Shown here: positions 56,201 to 64,000 of the stretch, piece by piece
Numbering within the stretch: position 1 is the stretch's first letter
Layout of the letters: each line of letters starts with the position of its first letter
From: Amblyornis subalaris
Lineage: Eukaryota; Chordata; Aves; Passeriformes; Ptilonorhynchidae
Assembly (NCBI GenBank): GCA_018881555.1
Contig: JACAXG010000060.1
Span: forward strand, 4,898,001-4,962,000
DNA length: 64,000 nucleotides
Direction: 5' to 3'
Position numbers and translations under genes: made by a program
The notes under the pieces: model-generated
The model's database searches: none
Seen by the model: only the letters and a program-made list of their open reading frames with translations
What the model was told of the DNA's origin: nothing

Positions 56201-59200
56201 TAAGGATCACCACCTCCAGTTTCATAAATGGTTCATCCTGTTGTGCGGGATGTGGCAGGAAGCCTACACAGATGAACAAAGAGCACCTAACAAAATTCAG
56301 ACTTAAAAAGGAAGCATACAAAGGGTCAGGTGATACAGGAGGAATATACAGACACTGTCCAAGTGAGCAGGGATGTGCTTAGGAAAGCTAAAGCCTCTTG
56401 GAGGCAAATCTGGTAAGGAGCATGAAGGGCAACAAGAAGGACTTCTTAAATGTGTATCAGCAGCAAAANGAAGACTAGAGAAAGTGTGGGCCCCCTGCTG
56501 GGTGGGACAGGAGACCTTGTGACAAAGGACAGAGAGGAGGCAGAAGTACTCAATGCCGCCCCCTGTAGCTTTGCATTTTGCAGTTCTTTAGTTGTATAGT
56601 GGTTTCAGTTCAGCAAATAGTTTTTCACGCACTTTTGTATAAACATAACTTGTTAATCTAACCAGCACAAAATGTTTATGAATTCTTAACCTATATGATA
56701 AACAATTCTGTTAACTAGTGGACAGCAGGAGGTGGTATTCCCATCCTCCAATCCACGGTAGTTTCTGAAAACATATAAATAAAAACGAGGGCAGAGGCCG
56801 GCTCTCTCTCTTCTTTCCCCTTTGGCCTCTGCCTGTTGGTGAACCCTGACAGCTGTCTCCGTGTGTTTATTCATGTCCGAAAACAACAGCGCCCTTCCTT
56901 GGTCTTTACTTGTAAGACCAGTCTTCAGGAATCCCATGTCCTTGAGACCAGTAGTAAAGTCTAGAGCAAGGAAGACTTATCCTGGGTGGAGAAGGATCAA
57001 GTCAGGGATTTTTTGAACAAACTGGACATACGCAAATCCATGGGACCTGATGGGATGCACCCACAAGTGCTGAGGAAGCTGGCTGGTGTCATTGTGGACC
57101 ACTCTCAATTTTATCAGACTGTACTGACTAGGGAAGGTTCCTGTGGACTGGAAGATAGCAAATGTCACTTCTGTGTTCAAGAAGGGCAAGGAAGAGCCAA
57201 ATAGCAAGCCAGATACCCTTACCTCAATTTCTGAGAAGGTGATGAAGTAAATCGTCCTAGAAGCTATTTCAAAACATATGAGGAAGAAGAAGGTGACTGA
57301 GAGTCATCATGGAATTATGAAGAGGAAATCATACTTGGCCAATGCTGCAGCTTTCTATGATNCTATAACTCGCTCAGTGGATAAGGTGAGAAGGGCAGAT
57401 ATTATTTATCTTAATTTTAGCAAGGCATTTAACACTGTCTCTGATCACATTCTCATAGGCAAACTGATGAAGTGTCCACTACATAAATGAACAGTGAGGT
57501 GTGTTGAAAACTAGCAGAAGAGCCAGTCTCAAATAGTTGGGATCAGCAGCAAAATTTCAGCTGGAAACCACTCACCAGTGGAGCGTCCCAAAGCTTGTAG
57601 AGACAATATTGTTTAACCTCCTCCTTACTGACCAGGACGCTGGGACATGGAACAACTTCAGTAAATTTTCAGATGATACAGAATTGTGAAGAGTGTCTGA
57701 TACACAAGACAGTTGTGCTGCCATTCAGAGGAACTTCAACAGGCTGCAGAAATGGGCTGGCAGGAATCTCATGAAGTTCAAAAACAGGCAAATGCAAAAT
57801 TCTTGCACCTGGAGAAGATTAACCCCCTGCACCGGTACAGAATGGGACCAACCAGCTGGAAAGCAACTTTGATGCAAGAGCCTAGGATTTCTGATGGATT
57901 CTGAGTATGAGGCAGCAAGTAAGACCAATAGCGTCCAGGGCTGCATTAGAAAGAGCACTGCCATCAGGTCAAGGAAGGGGATCCTTCCCCTCTCATTCAC
58001 ACTGGGAGAATGAGACATATCTGCAATGTTGTGTNCAGCTCTGAGCTCCCCAAACAAGAGAGACATGGAAATGCTGCAGTGGGTCTAGCAAAGGGCCATG
58101 AATATGATTCAGGGACTGGAGCATTTGATATAATAAGGAAACGGTGCTGACAATATTCACCTTAGAGAAGAGAAGGCTCAGGGAGGATCTTATTGTTGTC
58201 TATAAGCAACCCAAGGGAGGAAAATAATGAAAAGGGAGTCAGACTCTTCTTAGTGATGTCCAGTAGCAGGAAAAGAGGCAATTGGCACAAAATGAAATAC
58301 AGCAAATGTCATGCAAATGTAAGAGAAACCTTTTTTTAACTAAGATGGTGATCAAACATTAAACAGGCTGCCTAGAGAGGCTGTGGATTCTCCATCCTTA
58401 CAAATATTCAGAATGAACTGGACATAGTCCTGAGCAACCCACTCTAGCTGACCTTACTTTGAGTAGAGGGATTGGACCAGAGAATATCCAGAGGTCTCTG
58501 CCAAAGTCAGCTATTCTGTGACTCTATAATAAAATGATATCCATAAGAACTATAAAAAAAACCGCACCACAAAACACAACAAAAACAAACAAACAAACAA
58601 AAAAACATGAGAAAAAAACCAAAACAAAACAAATACAACAAAAAAACAGACCCCACCAAAACCCACAAGAAACAAAACCACAGCAGAAGCCCAATTGCTT
58701 GATAAGCACAAGAAGATGATCTGGACTCAAATTAGGGAATAGGAAATNAAATTATTTAAATTATTAATTCAAAGAAGGATTAACACTAAAAAGAAGAAAC
58801 AGTGAACAAACCTAGGGGTGGAGAACAGAGAAACAGCATAAAAGGGAGTATCTGGAATCTCTAGAGGACATCTCTAGATCCTCACACATTATGTGTACTG
58901 ATCCTACAGCTTCAGGATCAAATTTAGACTATTTTGTTTGACCATTTATGGACCACAACTTGCCAGAAACAGTAGGTCAACAGCAACTTTAAGTCACAGA
59001 ATCATAGAATCCTTAAGGCTGGAAAAGACCTCTAAGATAATCGAGTCCACTTNAGATGGTACTGTAATTGGCATGGTCTAGACTATGATATAAACAGCTA
59101 GCAGTAAATCAGCACTTGAAGAATATGTGAAAAAAGCCTCCCCAAGAACATACTATTTTACAACAAGTGGTTTATAATGTGTGTTTCTTTCACAAACCTT

Positions 59201-60099
59201 ATGCAAATGATAAAAAATTATTTTGCTTAAGTTAGAAAAGAGTTATGATTGCATCAAGATACCCATACTGCCTGCCAGCTCTATATGAGCTTCTATAGCA
59301 TTCCTACAAGGGCCAAACCTCAATAACCAACCTAAATAACATCCTTTGGAACCTGATATGTGTTTTGCCTACATCTGCTCTATGTGGCTCACAACACTTT
59401 ACCATGTATCCGGCTCAGCTGAGATGACTGAACTCCAAGCTTCTATTAATAACACACTAAAATGCTATTTCCTCTCTATGGGTTCCCAAGCAGTTGTTCC
59501 ATCAAAGCCTGTCATATTAAATAGTTGAGGACGTTGCTGGAAAAATAACCAAGCATTTCTAAGGTTGGANGTGGTTTCTGTCATAGACCATCTTACTTGG
59601 TTCTTTTATATTCAGGCTAAGGAGTGTGAGATTTCTTCTGGGATTATTCATTAGCTGCTCCAAGCCTTGGATTCCCAGCATGAAATAGGAGTGAAGAGGA
59701 GGACTAGGACAGCAAACTGCCTGTGACATTGCAGTGAAAGAGTCCATGGCCATCTGGCCTTAATTTTTGATGTCTCTCAAAATATTTCCCTTTANAGTGG
59801 AAAAAACCTAAATGACATAACTCCACAAGCAATAGAAATCTACATGATAATACATGGACACTAAGGCATGTTCTCACTACAGCTTTTGAGCACTGAGCAT
59901 GTACTCCCTTACCTTGTTGATGTACCAGGGATGGGACGTCCCGTATCCACCAGAACACACCAGCAGTAGCCAGTGGAAGGATGGCATTGCACTGGTTTGT
60001 AGAGGCCACCCTGAGCACACTCTGGAATGAAGACATTGTCTTTCTGGGGCTGTTTAGCTTCCTCCAGGGCTGACTGAAGTTCTTGATCACATGATGATG
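17217..60099 (-). CDS. SMOC2: SMOC2, partial (C-terminal half; six spliced exons)
   Basis: Secreted matricellular calcium-binding protein of the SPARC/BM-40 family. Family members sit in extracellular matrix and basement membrane and modulate growth-factor signalling and cell-matrix contact. Six minus-strand exons (60099-59913, 52436-52354, 23631-23529, 22627-22353, 20012-19969, 17240-17217) join with consistent phases and canonical AG/GT borders to give 237 residues plus a TGA stop. Domain order seen: second thyroglobulin type-1 repeat (first two exons), linker, EC domain start, EF-hand pair, basic Ser/Thr-rich tail. From memory the human protein is about 446 residues, so the N-terminal half lies beyond the right edge. 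SMOC2 rather than SMOC1 is indicated by the phrase [14 protein letters not shown] and by the long basic tail after the second EF hand, which SMOC1 lacks. Introns are 7476, 28722, 901, 2340 and 2728 nt. Confidence 0.97.
17241..19968 (-). other. SMOC2: SMOC2 last intron (2728 nt)
   Basis: Starts GTGAGT at 19968 and ends TTTCAG at 17241. It contains the 18-bp TG/CA palindrome at 17816-17833 and otherwise nothing I recognise. Confidence 0.88.
17816..17833. repeat. 18-bp perfect palindrome of alternating TG/CA
   Basis: TGTGTGTGTACACACACA is exactly self-complementary and alternates purine and pyrimidine throughout, so it could form a cruciform or Z-DNA. It is in the last SMOC2 intron, about 575 bp upstream of the terminal exon on the gene's strand. 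Confidence 0.9.
19969..20012 (-). CDS. SMOC2: SMOC2 micro-exon: Ser/Thr-rich tail
   Basis: 44-nt exon with a pyrimidine-rich acceptor (CCCTCCTTTAG; AG at 20014-20013) and donor GTGAGT at 19968-19963. Joined to the preceding A it encodes [14 protein letters not shown] in frame. This matches the low-complexity C-terminal tail that follows KKRH in SMOC2. It is too short to stand out as an ORF and was found by splicing logic and homology with the remembered human tail. Confidence 0.93.
20013..22352 (-). other. SMOC2: SMOC2 intron between EF-hand exon and micro-exon (2340 nt)
   Basis: Starts GTAAGA at 22352 and ends TTTAG at 20013; splits a Thr codon after its first base. No repeat or RNA gene recognised inside. 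Confidence 0.9.
22353..22627 (-). CDS. SMOC2: SMOC2 exon: EF-hand pair of the EC domain
   Basis: 275-nt exon, the largest here, with acceptor TTGCTTCAG (AG at 22629-22628) and donor GTAAGA at 22352-22347. It starts by completing Arg, then reads [20 protein letters not shown]. The first EF-hand loop is [13 protein letters not shown] at position 1, N at 3, S at 5, G at 9 and E at 12. The second loop is [12 protein letters not shown], with D, N, D, S, S and E at the ligand positions. Both loops look able to bind calcium. The paired Cys residues (PKKCVKK, VEYCDVN, MGCLGV) are those expected of a BM-40-type EC domain. The basic exit TKKRH leads into the tail. An N-S-S sequon lies inside the first loop; whether it is glycosylated cannot be told from sequence. 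Confidence 0.97.
22628..23528 (-). other. SMOC2: SMOC2 short intron (901 nt)
   Basis: Starts GTGGGT at 23528 and ends CTTCAG at 22628, splitting an Arg codon after its second base. It is the shortest intron seen here, joining the two EC-domain exons. No internal features recognised. Confidence 0.92.
23529..23631 (-). CDS. SMOC2: SMOC2 exon: start of EC domain
   Basis: 103-nt exon with acceptor TTTTCCAG (AG at 23633-23632) and donor GTGGGT at 23528-23523. It encodes [20 protein letters not shown] followed by [14 protein letters not shown]; the final Arg codon is completed by the first base of the next exon. The [17 protein letters not shown] segment is the first helix of the extracellular calcium-binding domain. 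The Ser-rich stretch after it is a variable loop. It is separated from the preceding exon by the 28.7 kb intron and from the following one by only 901 nt. Confidence 0.96.
25097..25156. repeat. T-run/A-run inverted repeat
   Basis: GGTTTTTTTTCCTTTC at 25097-25112 faces GAAAGG followed by an A-run and CC at 25136-25156, giving a hairpin-capable inverted repeat with a loop of about 23 bases, itself purine-rich. It lies in the large SMOC2 intron. Confidence 0.7.
27778..27862 (+). mobile_element. CR1 LINE 3'-end fragment
   Basis: About 85 bp matching the terminal part of CR1, GATGACCTTAGAGGTCTTTT followed by a decayed TGATTCCATGATTCTATG tail. Plus orientation, antisense to SMOC2, within the 28.7 kb intron. 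No coding part remains. Confidence 0.8.
33924..34156. repeat. Nested inverted repeat of tRNA-like units
   Basis: A 233-bp imperfect palindrome. The outer arms are 33924-33986 and 34094-34156 (63 bp each). Pairing continues inward with 33982-34017 against 34064-34098 (GATCCAATCCAGACAGAGC versus GATCCAAACCAGACAGAGT), leaving a loop of about 46 bp. Each unit carries a Pol III B-box-like word: TGTTCAACTCC at 33970-33980 and GGTTCAATTCC at 34067-34077 on the plus strand, with GGTTTCAACTCC at 34003-34014 and GGTTCAAATCC at 34102-34112 on the minus strand. Upstream of two of the minus-strand B boxes, similar A-box-like text recurs (GATTAGAGTACTC, GATTAGGGTATTC). It therefore looks like head-to-head tRNA-derived units. 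I recall similar arrays in reptile genomes but cannot name a family. Confidence 0.7.
34391..34452. repeat. 18-bp tandem repeat, about 3.5 copies
   Basis: ATGAGCTTAAAGAAAAGC occurs three times perfectly at 34391-34408, 34409-34426 and 34427-34444, followed by a partial fourth copy (ATGAGCTT). It reads as MSLKKS repeats in one frame but has no coding context. It sits about 235 bp after the tRNA-like palindrome. Confidence 0.95.
44578..46380 (-). mobile_element. CR1 LINE, about 1.8 kb, reverse-transcriptase relic
   Basis: The minus strand, read from high to low coordinates, gives fragments of CR1 ORF2: [64 protein letters not shown], a 169-codon open stretch at 45411-44902 with [20 protein letters not shown] and [10 protein letters not shown], then [20 protein letters not shown] (44780-44720). 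The 3' tail is AGAATCACTGAATCATCAAG at 44580-44600. The catalytic region is broken by frameshifts, stops and a small deletion (the MGPDGIHP-type segment is missing before MRELVKEL). The end beyond 46140 reads as an 80-codon open frame that I attribute to CR1 by continuity, less surely. It is inserted in the SMOC2 sense orientation. Confidence 0.88.
50535..50557. repeat. (GA)n microsatellite
   Basis: About eleven perfect GA dinucleotides within the large SMOC2 intron; (CT)n on the gene's strand. Likely length-polymorphic. Confidence 0.95.
51352..51445 (-). mobile_element. CR1 LINE 3'-end fragment
   Basis: Plus-strand text ATAGAATAATTTGGGTTGGA, then AAAGGACCCTTGAAGGCCATC and TCCAACTCCCC, is the reverse complement of the avian CR1 3' terminus. 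It is a short fragment, same orientation as SMOC2, in the intron about 0.9 kb downstream of the 52354-52436 exon. Confidence 0.85.
52354..52436 (-). CDS. SMOC2: SMOC2 exon: end of thyroglobulin repeat and linker
   Basis: 83-nt exon bounded by a TTCTTTAG acceptor (AG at 52438-52437) and a GTCAGT donor at 52353-52348. Read with the flanking split codons it gives [19 protein letters not shown] followed by LYKGRQLQ, then G completed by the next exon. The Cys in PKCDN closes the second thyroglobulin repeat. The rest is the short basic linker ([11 protein letters not shown]) that joins it to the EC domain in SMOC proteins. Phases 2 in and 1 out match both neighbours. Confidence 0.96.
52751..52788. 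repeat. A-rich simple sequence
   Basis: Two runs of A of about 10-13 bases separated by CCCACAAAAG, 5' of the 52354-52436 exon on the gene's strand (where it reads T-rich). It is roughly 315 nt from the acceptor, too far to be its polypyrimidine tract. Confidence 0.8.
56165..58530 (+). mobile_element. CR1 LINE, about 2.4 kb, split by an LTR
   Basis: Long decayed CR1 on the plus strand, antisense to SMOC2. In order it shows SWLIFKDH (56190-56215), [10 protein letters not shown] (about 56250), [20 protein letters not shown] (56330-56390), a [10 protein letters not shown] piece (56470-56500), EEAEVLNA (56535-56558), then the LTR. Resuming after it come [14 protein letters not shown] (56910-56952), [20 protein letters not shown] (57010-57068), [20 protein letters not shown] (57355-57412), [18 protein letters not shown], and the decayed end of ORF2. 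The tail GCTATTCTGTGACTCTATAA lies at 58511-58530. Multiple stops and frameshifts make it non-functional. Excluding the LTR about 2.0 kb of CR1 remains, more of the 5' side than in the other copies. Confidence 0.9.
56564..56888 (+). mobile_element. Solo LTR of an endogenous retrovirus, inserted in CR1
   Basis: 325-bp insert that begins TGTAGC and ends AACA, so it has TG...CA termini. It interrupts the CR1 coding sequence exactly between EEAEVLNA and the downstream CR1 residues. Flanks GCCCCC (56558-56563) and GCGCCC (56889-56894) form a probable 6-bp target duplication with one mismatch. Inside, a TATA-like TATAAATA at 56774-56781 overlaps an AATAAA at 56778-56783, followed by a pyrimidine-rich CTCTCTCTCTTCTTTCCCC stretch, giving U3-R-U5-like order on the plus strand. 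No internal viral genes are next to it, as expected after LTR-LTR recombination. The family cannot be named without a repeat library. Confidence 0.75.
58552..58690. repeat. A/C-only low-complexity tract
   Basis: About 140 bp built almost wholly of A and C on the plus strand, with (CAAA)n-like runs near 58584-58600 and poly-A pieces. It starts about 20 bp after the 3' end of the large CR1 copy. It is probably simple-sequence expansion; the long apparent frames here are compositional. Confidence 0.85.
58995..59052 (-). mobile_element. CR1 LINE 3'-end fragment
   Basis: TCACAGAATCATAGAATCCT followed by CTGGAAAAGACCTCTAAGA is the reverse complement of the CR1 terminus, about 58 bp, in the SMOC2 sense orientation. 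It lies only about 460 bp beyond the end of the large antisense CR1. Confidence 0.82.
59913..60099 (-). CDS. SMOC2: SMOC2 exon: second thyroglobulin type-1 repeat
   Basis: 187-nt exon, the first of this gene visible in the window. The acceptor is a T/C-rich tract ending in AAAAG just above 60099, and the donor is GTAAGG at 59912-59907. It opens with the last two bases of a codon, then reads [18 protein letters not shown] and continues through [33 protein letters not shown] and TSTR, ending in phase 2. The QC, CWCV and G-R-P-I-P-G elements are the thyroglobulin type-1 signature; the last Cys of the repeat lies in the next exon (PKCDN). In this family the fold is disulphide-stabilised and extracellular. 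There is no stop or frameshift. Counted back from the gene's end it is the sixth-last exon. Only the exact acceptor base is slightly less certain. Confidence 0.96.
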
Positions 60100-63000
60100 C
60101 TTTTGGATGGAAAAGAAAAAGTATTGAAGAAACTAGATGGATATGGCCTACTGGATTTATCTAACAGATTTTATATCTTTCTNTGATTGCATGTAAGGAT
60201 TGTCTTCGAAAAGGCTTGCTAAGGCTCAAATGCCAGCTACATTGATTTAGGATATATACTGTTGGAAANTTTAGTTTCCTTTTCACACAGCTGCTTGATT
60301 TTATAGTCCTAATANTATGTTGAACATCCCCTTTCCTATACTTGATATAATCTATGGATAACCAAATAATTTCTCTGTGACCTTAAAAAAATCCTCATAC
60401 ACTCCACAGTCCCTAAACCGCTGATTCTTTTCAGAGGGAACAGTAAAAATCCAACCGCTTAGGATTCCTTAAATGAATTATTCATCTAGATAGTCACTTG
60501 GATGTTTATATTCTGCTCGTTCTTTCAAGTTTTGGAACAACCTTTTAATACAGTGAGAATTCTTCCATGTTCTTTTCTGGTGATTCTGGTATTGGCAATG
60601 TATCATTTTCTCTGGAGAGCAAAGACCCATGAGAAAAAGTAATACATTTTTATGTCATGTTACCAATACGTCCTAGATCTTTCTGAATGTGTGGGAAAAT
60701 TACGTATCTATCCATTCCCAGCCTTAAATGAAACTATGAGGCAAGGGGAAAGAGCAGAAACCACAGGTCCTGAGAACGCCTGTCAGTACACCAATCAGTA
60801 AAATAACACCTCTGTTGAGGATTTCTGGCCACTACTAAACTGGTACATGTGACATTGCGGGAGATAATAAATGAGAGAAACTATTTACTCAAGCAATTAT
60901 TTCTCCAGGGACTTTAAAGTCAGTTTCCTATCATGTGAAATTTAGATTGCTAAAAAATAAACCTTCTGTATAATTCCCAAACTACCCCGTAGGAACATAA
61001 AAATTAAATATTTGATAAAAAAGCATGTTAAGCAATCTACAAACATTCAAAGTACTGATATTGCCTTCTCTCTGGCATCACTGACAGGAAAATTTCAAGT
61101 TACTAGAATTTCAATCAATAAGAGATTCTCTTCAGTTAAAGAACAGTCATTTTAATGTTACAATAAAAAAAAAATTCTGTGGGTAATATTTGGTCTTCTT
61201 TTAAATCAGTTAAAGGATTTACTTTTTGACTTTTCACAGTTCAGTCCACAAAGAACAAGCTCAATCCTTACTGAATTTTCTAGTGCATTTTTACAAATTT
61301 CAGCTTTACAGTAATCTTGTTTATTTTTATCCACAAGGTTCAGAAAATGCTTTGCAAATTGTAGGCATAACTGACAGAAATTCACTAGTCATGTCCAGAA
61401 TACTACTGCTTCTTGCCAGCTTGTTGCAAAGGCAAAGGTCCAAAATCAGTAAGACTTCTGTTGCAGGGGAAACGGTGGTGGGAAGTTAAACACTCCCATA
61501 CTTTAAATGGCACAAAATTCCATTTATACAACGTCCTCGTTTACAAAAAATCTGTTTAGTTCCAAATCATGTAAAAGGTTTAAAAAACAAGCATATCATT
61601 TGCTAACTTGATTACACAAGGCACAGATGGAGGTCTTTGGTTGAGTTTTTTCCTCCTTTGTTTCATATTAACAGGATCCATTGAACAGGATATATAGATA
61701 AGTTGATTGATTTTGCAGGTTTTTGTCTTGGTCTACTCACTGACATAAACAGAGATTGAATAGCTCACAAATTGCCAGTGTTTAGATAATAAACTGTACT
61801 TAGAGAATCAGTGTAGCGGGGACAGAAACACTCCTTTAAAAAGAGAAATAGGAATTATTTGCATGTTAAAATCTCCAGAGAAATAGTTATGGCTTCACAA
61901 ATTAGAAATCTGTCACCAACATCCTCTCAGAGTAGTCAAAATAAATCTCTCAGTGAATCTGGATTAGGGTGATTATCAAGTAACAAGGTATGACAACCCT
62001 GGAAAACACATCACTTATCTTAGTTGTTCACTTTTTATGTTTTGTATATAATCAAGCAAAAAAGAGCAAATGGACTGAAGCAGCTGCCATGAGAGGGAGG
62101 AAATCATCACTCCTCTTTAAATTCCACTAAATTAACTTCTCTTTCANACTGATAAACCTTGGGACCATGCCATTAGCTACTGTGACCTCTTGTTTTACAT
62201 CCTTGTAATTAGCAAAACGATATGGCAGAGGTGCAGCTATTATTATCTCTCCAAAACCCAGAGGAGCAATACATTTTCATACTCTCAGCTTTGTTTAGAA
62301 AATACATCGGTGTATAAAGACTACACAGTCAGGTCACCCAGACAGACACAATGTATCCAAACGGAGAGGGTGTGATGGAAAATTTCCAGTGCAGAAGCAG
62401 ATACGGACTATTTCAGCTGTGAGCATAAACTACACTCCCTAATTTCCGTGAAACTCTAATTTCTACTGATTGAAACAACCAGTGAAGGACTGCACTGCAG
62501 ACTCATGGGTCAGTGCACTCACCTGTTTTGAGGTGAAAAGTGTTACATACTTTGGTAACTGGTCTTTACTGGTTCACTTGCTGAGGCAAGATTTTCTACA
62601 AGCTGCTCCTCAAGCTAGAAATTTGTATCTTTTGCACTAAGTTTGGTTTGTTCTGGTCCTTTTTCTGCCTTATGTCCGGTTTGAAATCTCAGAGGTACAG
62701 AAAAGCAGCATTATGGGAAAGATGTCACAGAAGGGCTGCCAATGTGGCCTATAGCTTTAAGAGGGACAGTCAGAAGACAGGTTGAACCTAACATCACAGG
62801 TGAGACTGGAAACAGAGCAGCCAGCCACAGTAATCAAAGGAAGGTTTAAAGATAAAAAGGAAGAACCTTCCCCTTCTTGAAACTTTTAATTTCTTACTCT
62901 TCCCTTACAGATGGGAAATTGCAGCAAGAAGATGAGCTTATCATTAGGTTTAAACTAGCTTTCAGATAAAATCTAATTATTTTTGACAAATCAGAAAAAA

Positions 63001-64000
63001 GATAAATAAATGTGATAGACAGTATGTCTGTCAGTTCTCTATGAGCCAAATGACTGAGTCTTATTACAACTCTGCTGAACACAGTTCATTAATTTTATTT
63101 AACAAAAGTGCAGAATAGCTTATCATTTTTCTCCCTTACACAATGGCTAATGAGCTTCAGGTCAGCTATCAGGCAATCTGCCTTGTGACTGCCCAAGAGA
63201 GTAATTCCTGAAGTCTAATGGTTTTGTACACTTTTGACACAACCATTTGTGCCACCATTACTACTTCCCTGTCTGTTTTCCCCACTAGAACACTGTTCCT
63301 ACCTAAAGGAAAACTGGTCTAAAGTGCTTATCTGTAATCCTGCCTGCCAGAACCAGAACATTAATCCTCTGTGTGATTTCCTCTCTGAAGGAATCTTTCA
63401 TTCCCTTTCAAACTTTTCTTTCAATTATTTACAACAGGAGTAGTGGAAAGATGCAACTGCAGCCCTGTGATGCTAAGAGCTCTTATCACAAGAGCTACCA
63501 TACTGCTGAGAATAATTGCCTTTGTAATGTCAGAAGAGTCATGGTCAACAAACGCTCATTTCCCAGGAGAACCAGTGATAAATGTCGTTAACTTATAAAA
63601 TCTCTGACAGTTAGTCCAAACAATCTGACAACAACTATGAACTGGAATCACAACAGATGGATGCCAGAAGTTCATCAAGTGAATAGTATGGAAACAGATC
63701 TATGCCACAATAAAAGTAGGATAAATACCTTACTCATTAAAATGCATCGAACTTTCTATGGAATGTGTTACTACAATAACATTCTTTCTGGGAACAGAAA
63801 AGCACTGACACTCTAGTTTCTTCTTTTCAAGGAATGTGCTTACACTGTTGTTATTTTACTTAGTTCCTTCAGTTTTGTCTTGCTGGAAAAAAAGAGATAT
63901 TTTCCAAGCATCTTAGTGAAAAAAAAGTAGTTAAACATGGCTAAAAAATCCTTTCTGCATAGTCTACCATGTTAGTCATCACTACAGCTTAGCTGAGATA
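60100..64000 (-). other. SMOC2: Part of the next upstream SMOC2 intron
   Basis: The exon at 60099 begins mid-codon, so an exon must exist further upstream. I looked on the minus strand for the expected preceding segment (the linker before SSCDQE) and did not find it by 64000. No repeats or RNA genes recognised. The reading as intron is inferred from the incomplete gene. Confidence 0.75.

Larger units (their letters stand above)
52437..59912 (-). other. SMOC2: SMOC2 7.5 kb intron
   Basis: Starts GTAAGG at 59912 and ends CTTTAG at 52437; it splits an Arg codon inside the segment joining the core of the thyroglobulin repeat to its last Cys. The antisense CR1 with its solo LTR fills about a third of it. 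The stretch 52.8-56.1 kb holds nothing recognised. Confidence 0.9.

Noticed and set aside
58534..58730. Open frames over the A/C-only tract on both strands
   Set aside because: Low-complexity Lys/Thr/Asn and Phe/Val/Cys runs from simple sequence, not coding.
62600..62700. Minus-strand text resembling QNK-type linker upstream of the first visible SMOC2 exon
   Set aside because: The reading continues into stop codons and lacks phase-compatible splice sites; the resemblance is a few residues only.

Overview
This window is single-copy, AT-rich vertebrate nuclear DNA, almost certainly from a bird. Three observations support this. The interspersed repeats are CR1 LINEs whose 3' ends carry the avian-type ATTCTATGATTCTATG-like tail, no mammalian L1 or Alu is seen, and the one gene found is split by long introns into short exons. 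Scattered single N bases point to a draft assembly. No bacterial features, CRISPR arrays or operons exist here.

The only protein-coding gene I can support is SMOC2 (SPARC-related modular calcium-binding protein 2), on the minus strand. Six exons, covering roughly the C-terminal half of the secreted protein, can be joined exactly at GT/AG sites with matching phases. From 5' to 3' they are 60099-59913, 52436-52354, 23631-23529, 22627-22353, 20012-19969 and 17240-17217. They total 716 nt and read as 237 residues plus a stop. They encode the second thyroglobulin type-1 repeat, a short linker, the extracellular calcium-binding (EC) domain with two intact EF-hand loops, and a basic Ser/Thr-rich tail. 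The N-terminal half (signal peptide, follistatin-like/Kazal part, first thyroglobulin repeat) must lie beyond 64000, and I found no further exon between 60100 and 64000.

Layout: 1-17216 is downstream of the gene and holds its 3' UTR (end uncertain; a candidate ATTAAA lies about 1.57 kb past the stop), one CR1 copy near 1.1-2.0 kb and otherwise unrecognised intergenic DNA. From 17.2 to 23.6 kb lie the last four exons. From 23.6 to 52.4 kb is one 28.7 kb intron holding small CR1 ends, a nested tRNA-like palindrome near 34.0 kb, an 18-bp tandem repeat, a 1.8 kb CR1 copy at 44.6-46.4 kb and a GA microsatellite. From 52.4 to 59.9 kb is a 7.5 kb intron with a 2.4 kb antisense CR1 split by a solo LTR of retroviral type. 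From 60.1 to 64 kb is part of the next intron upstream.

No new gene system is evident. The features most worth a second look are the nested tRNA-like inverted repeat at 33924-34156, the solo LTR inside the CR1 copy, and a possible 12-nt tandem acceptor in the last SMOC2 exon.
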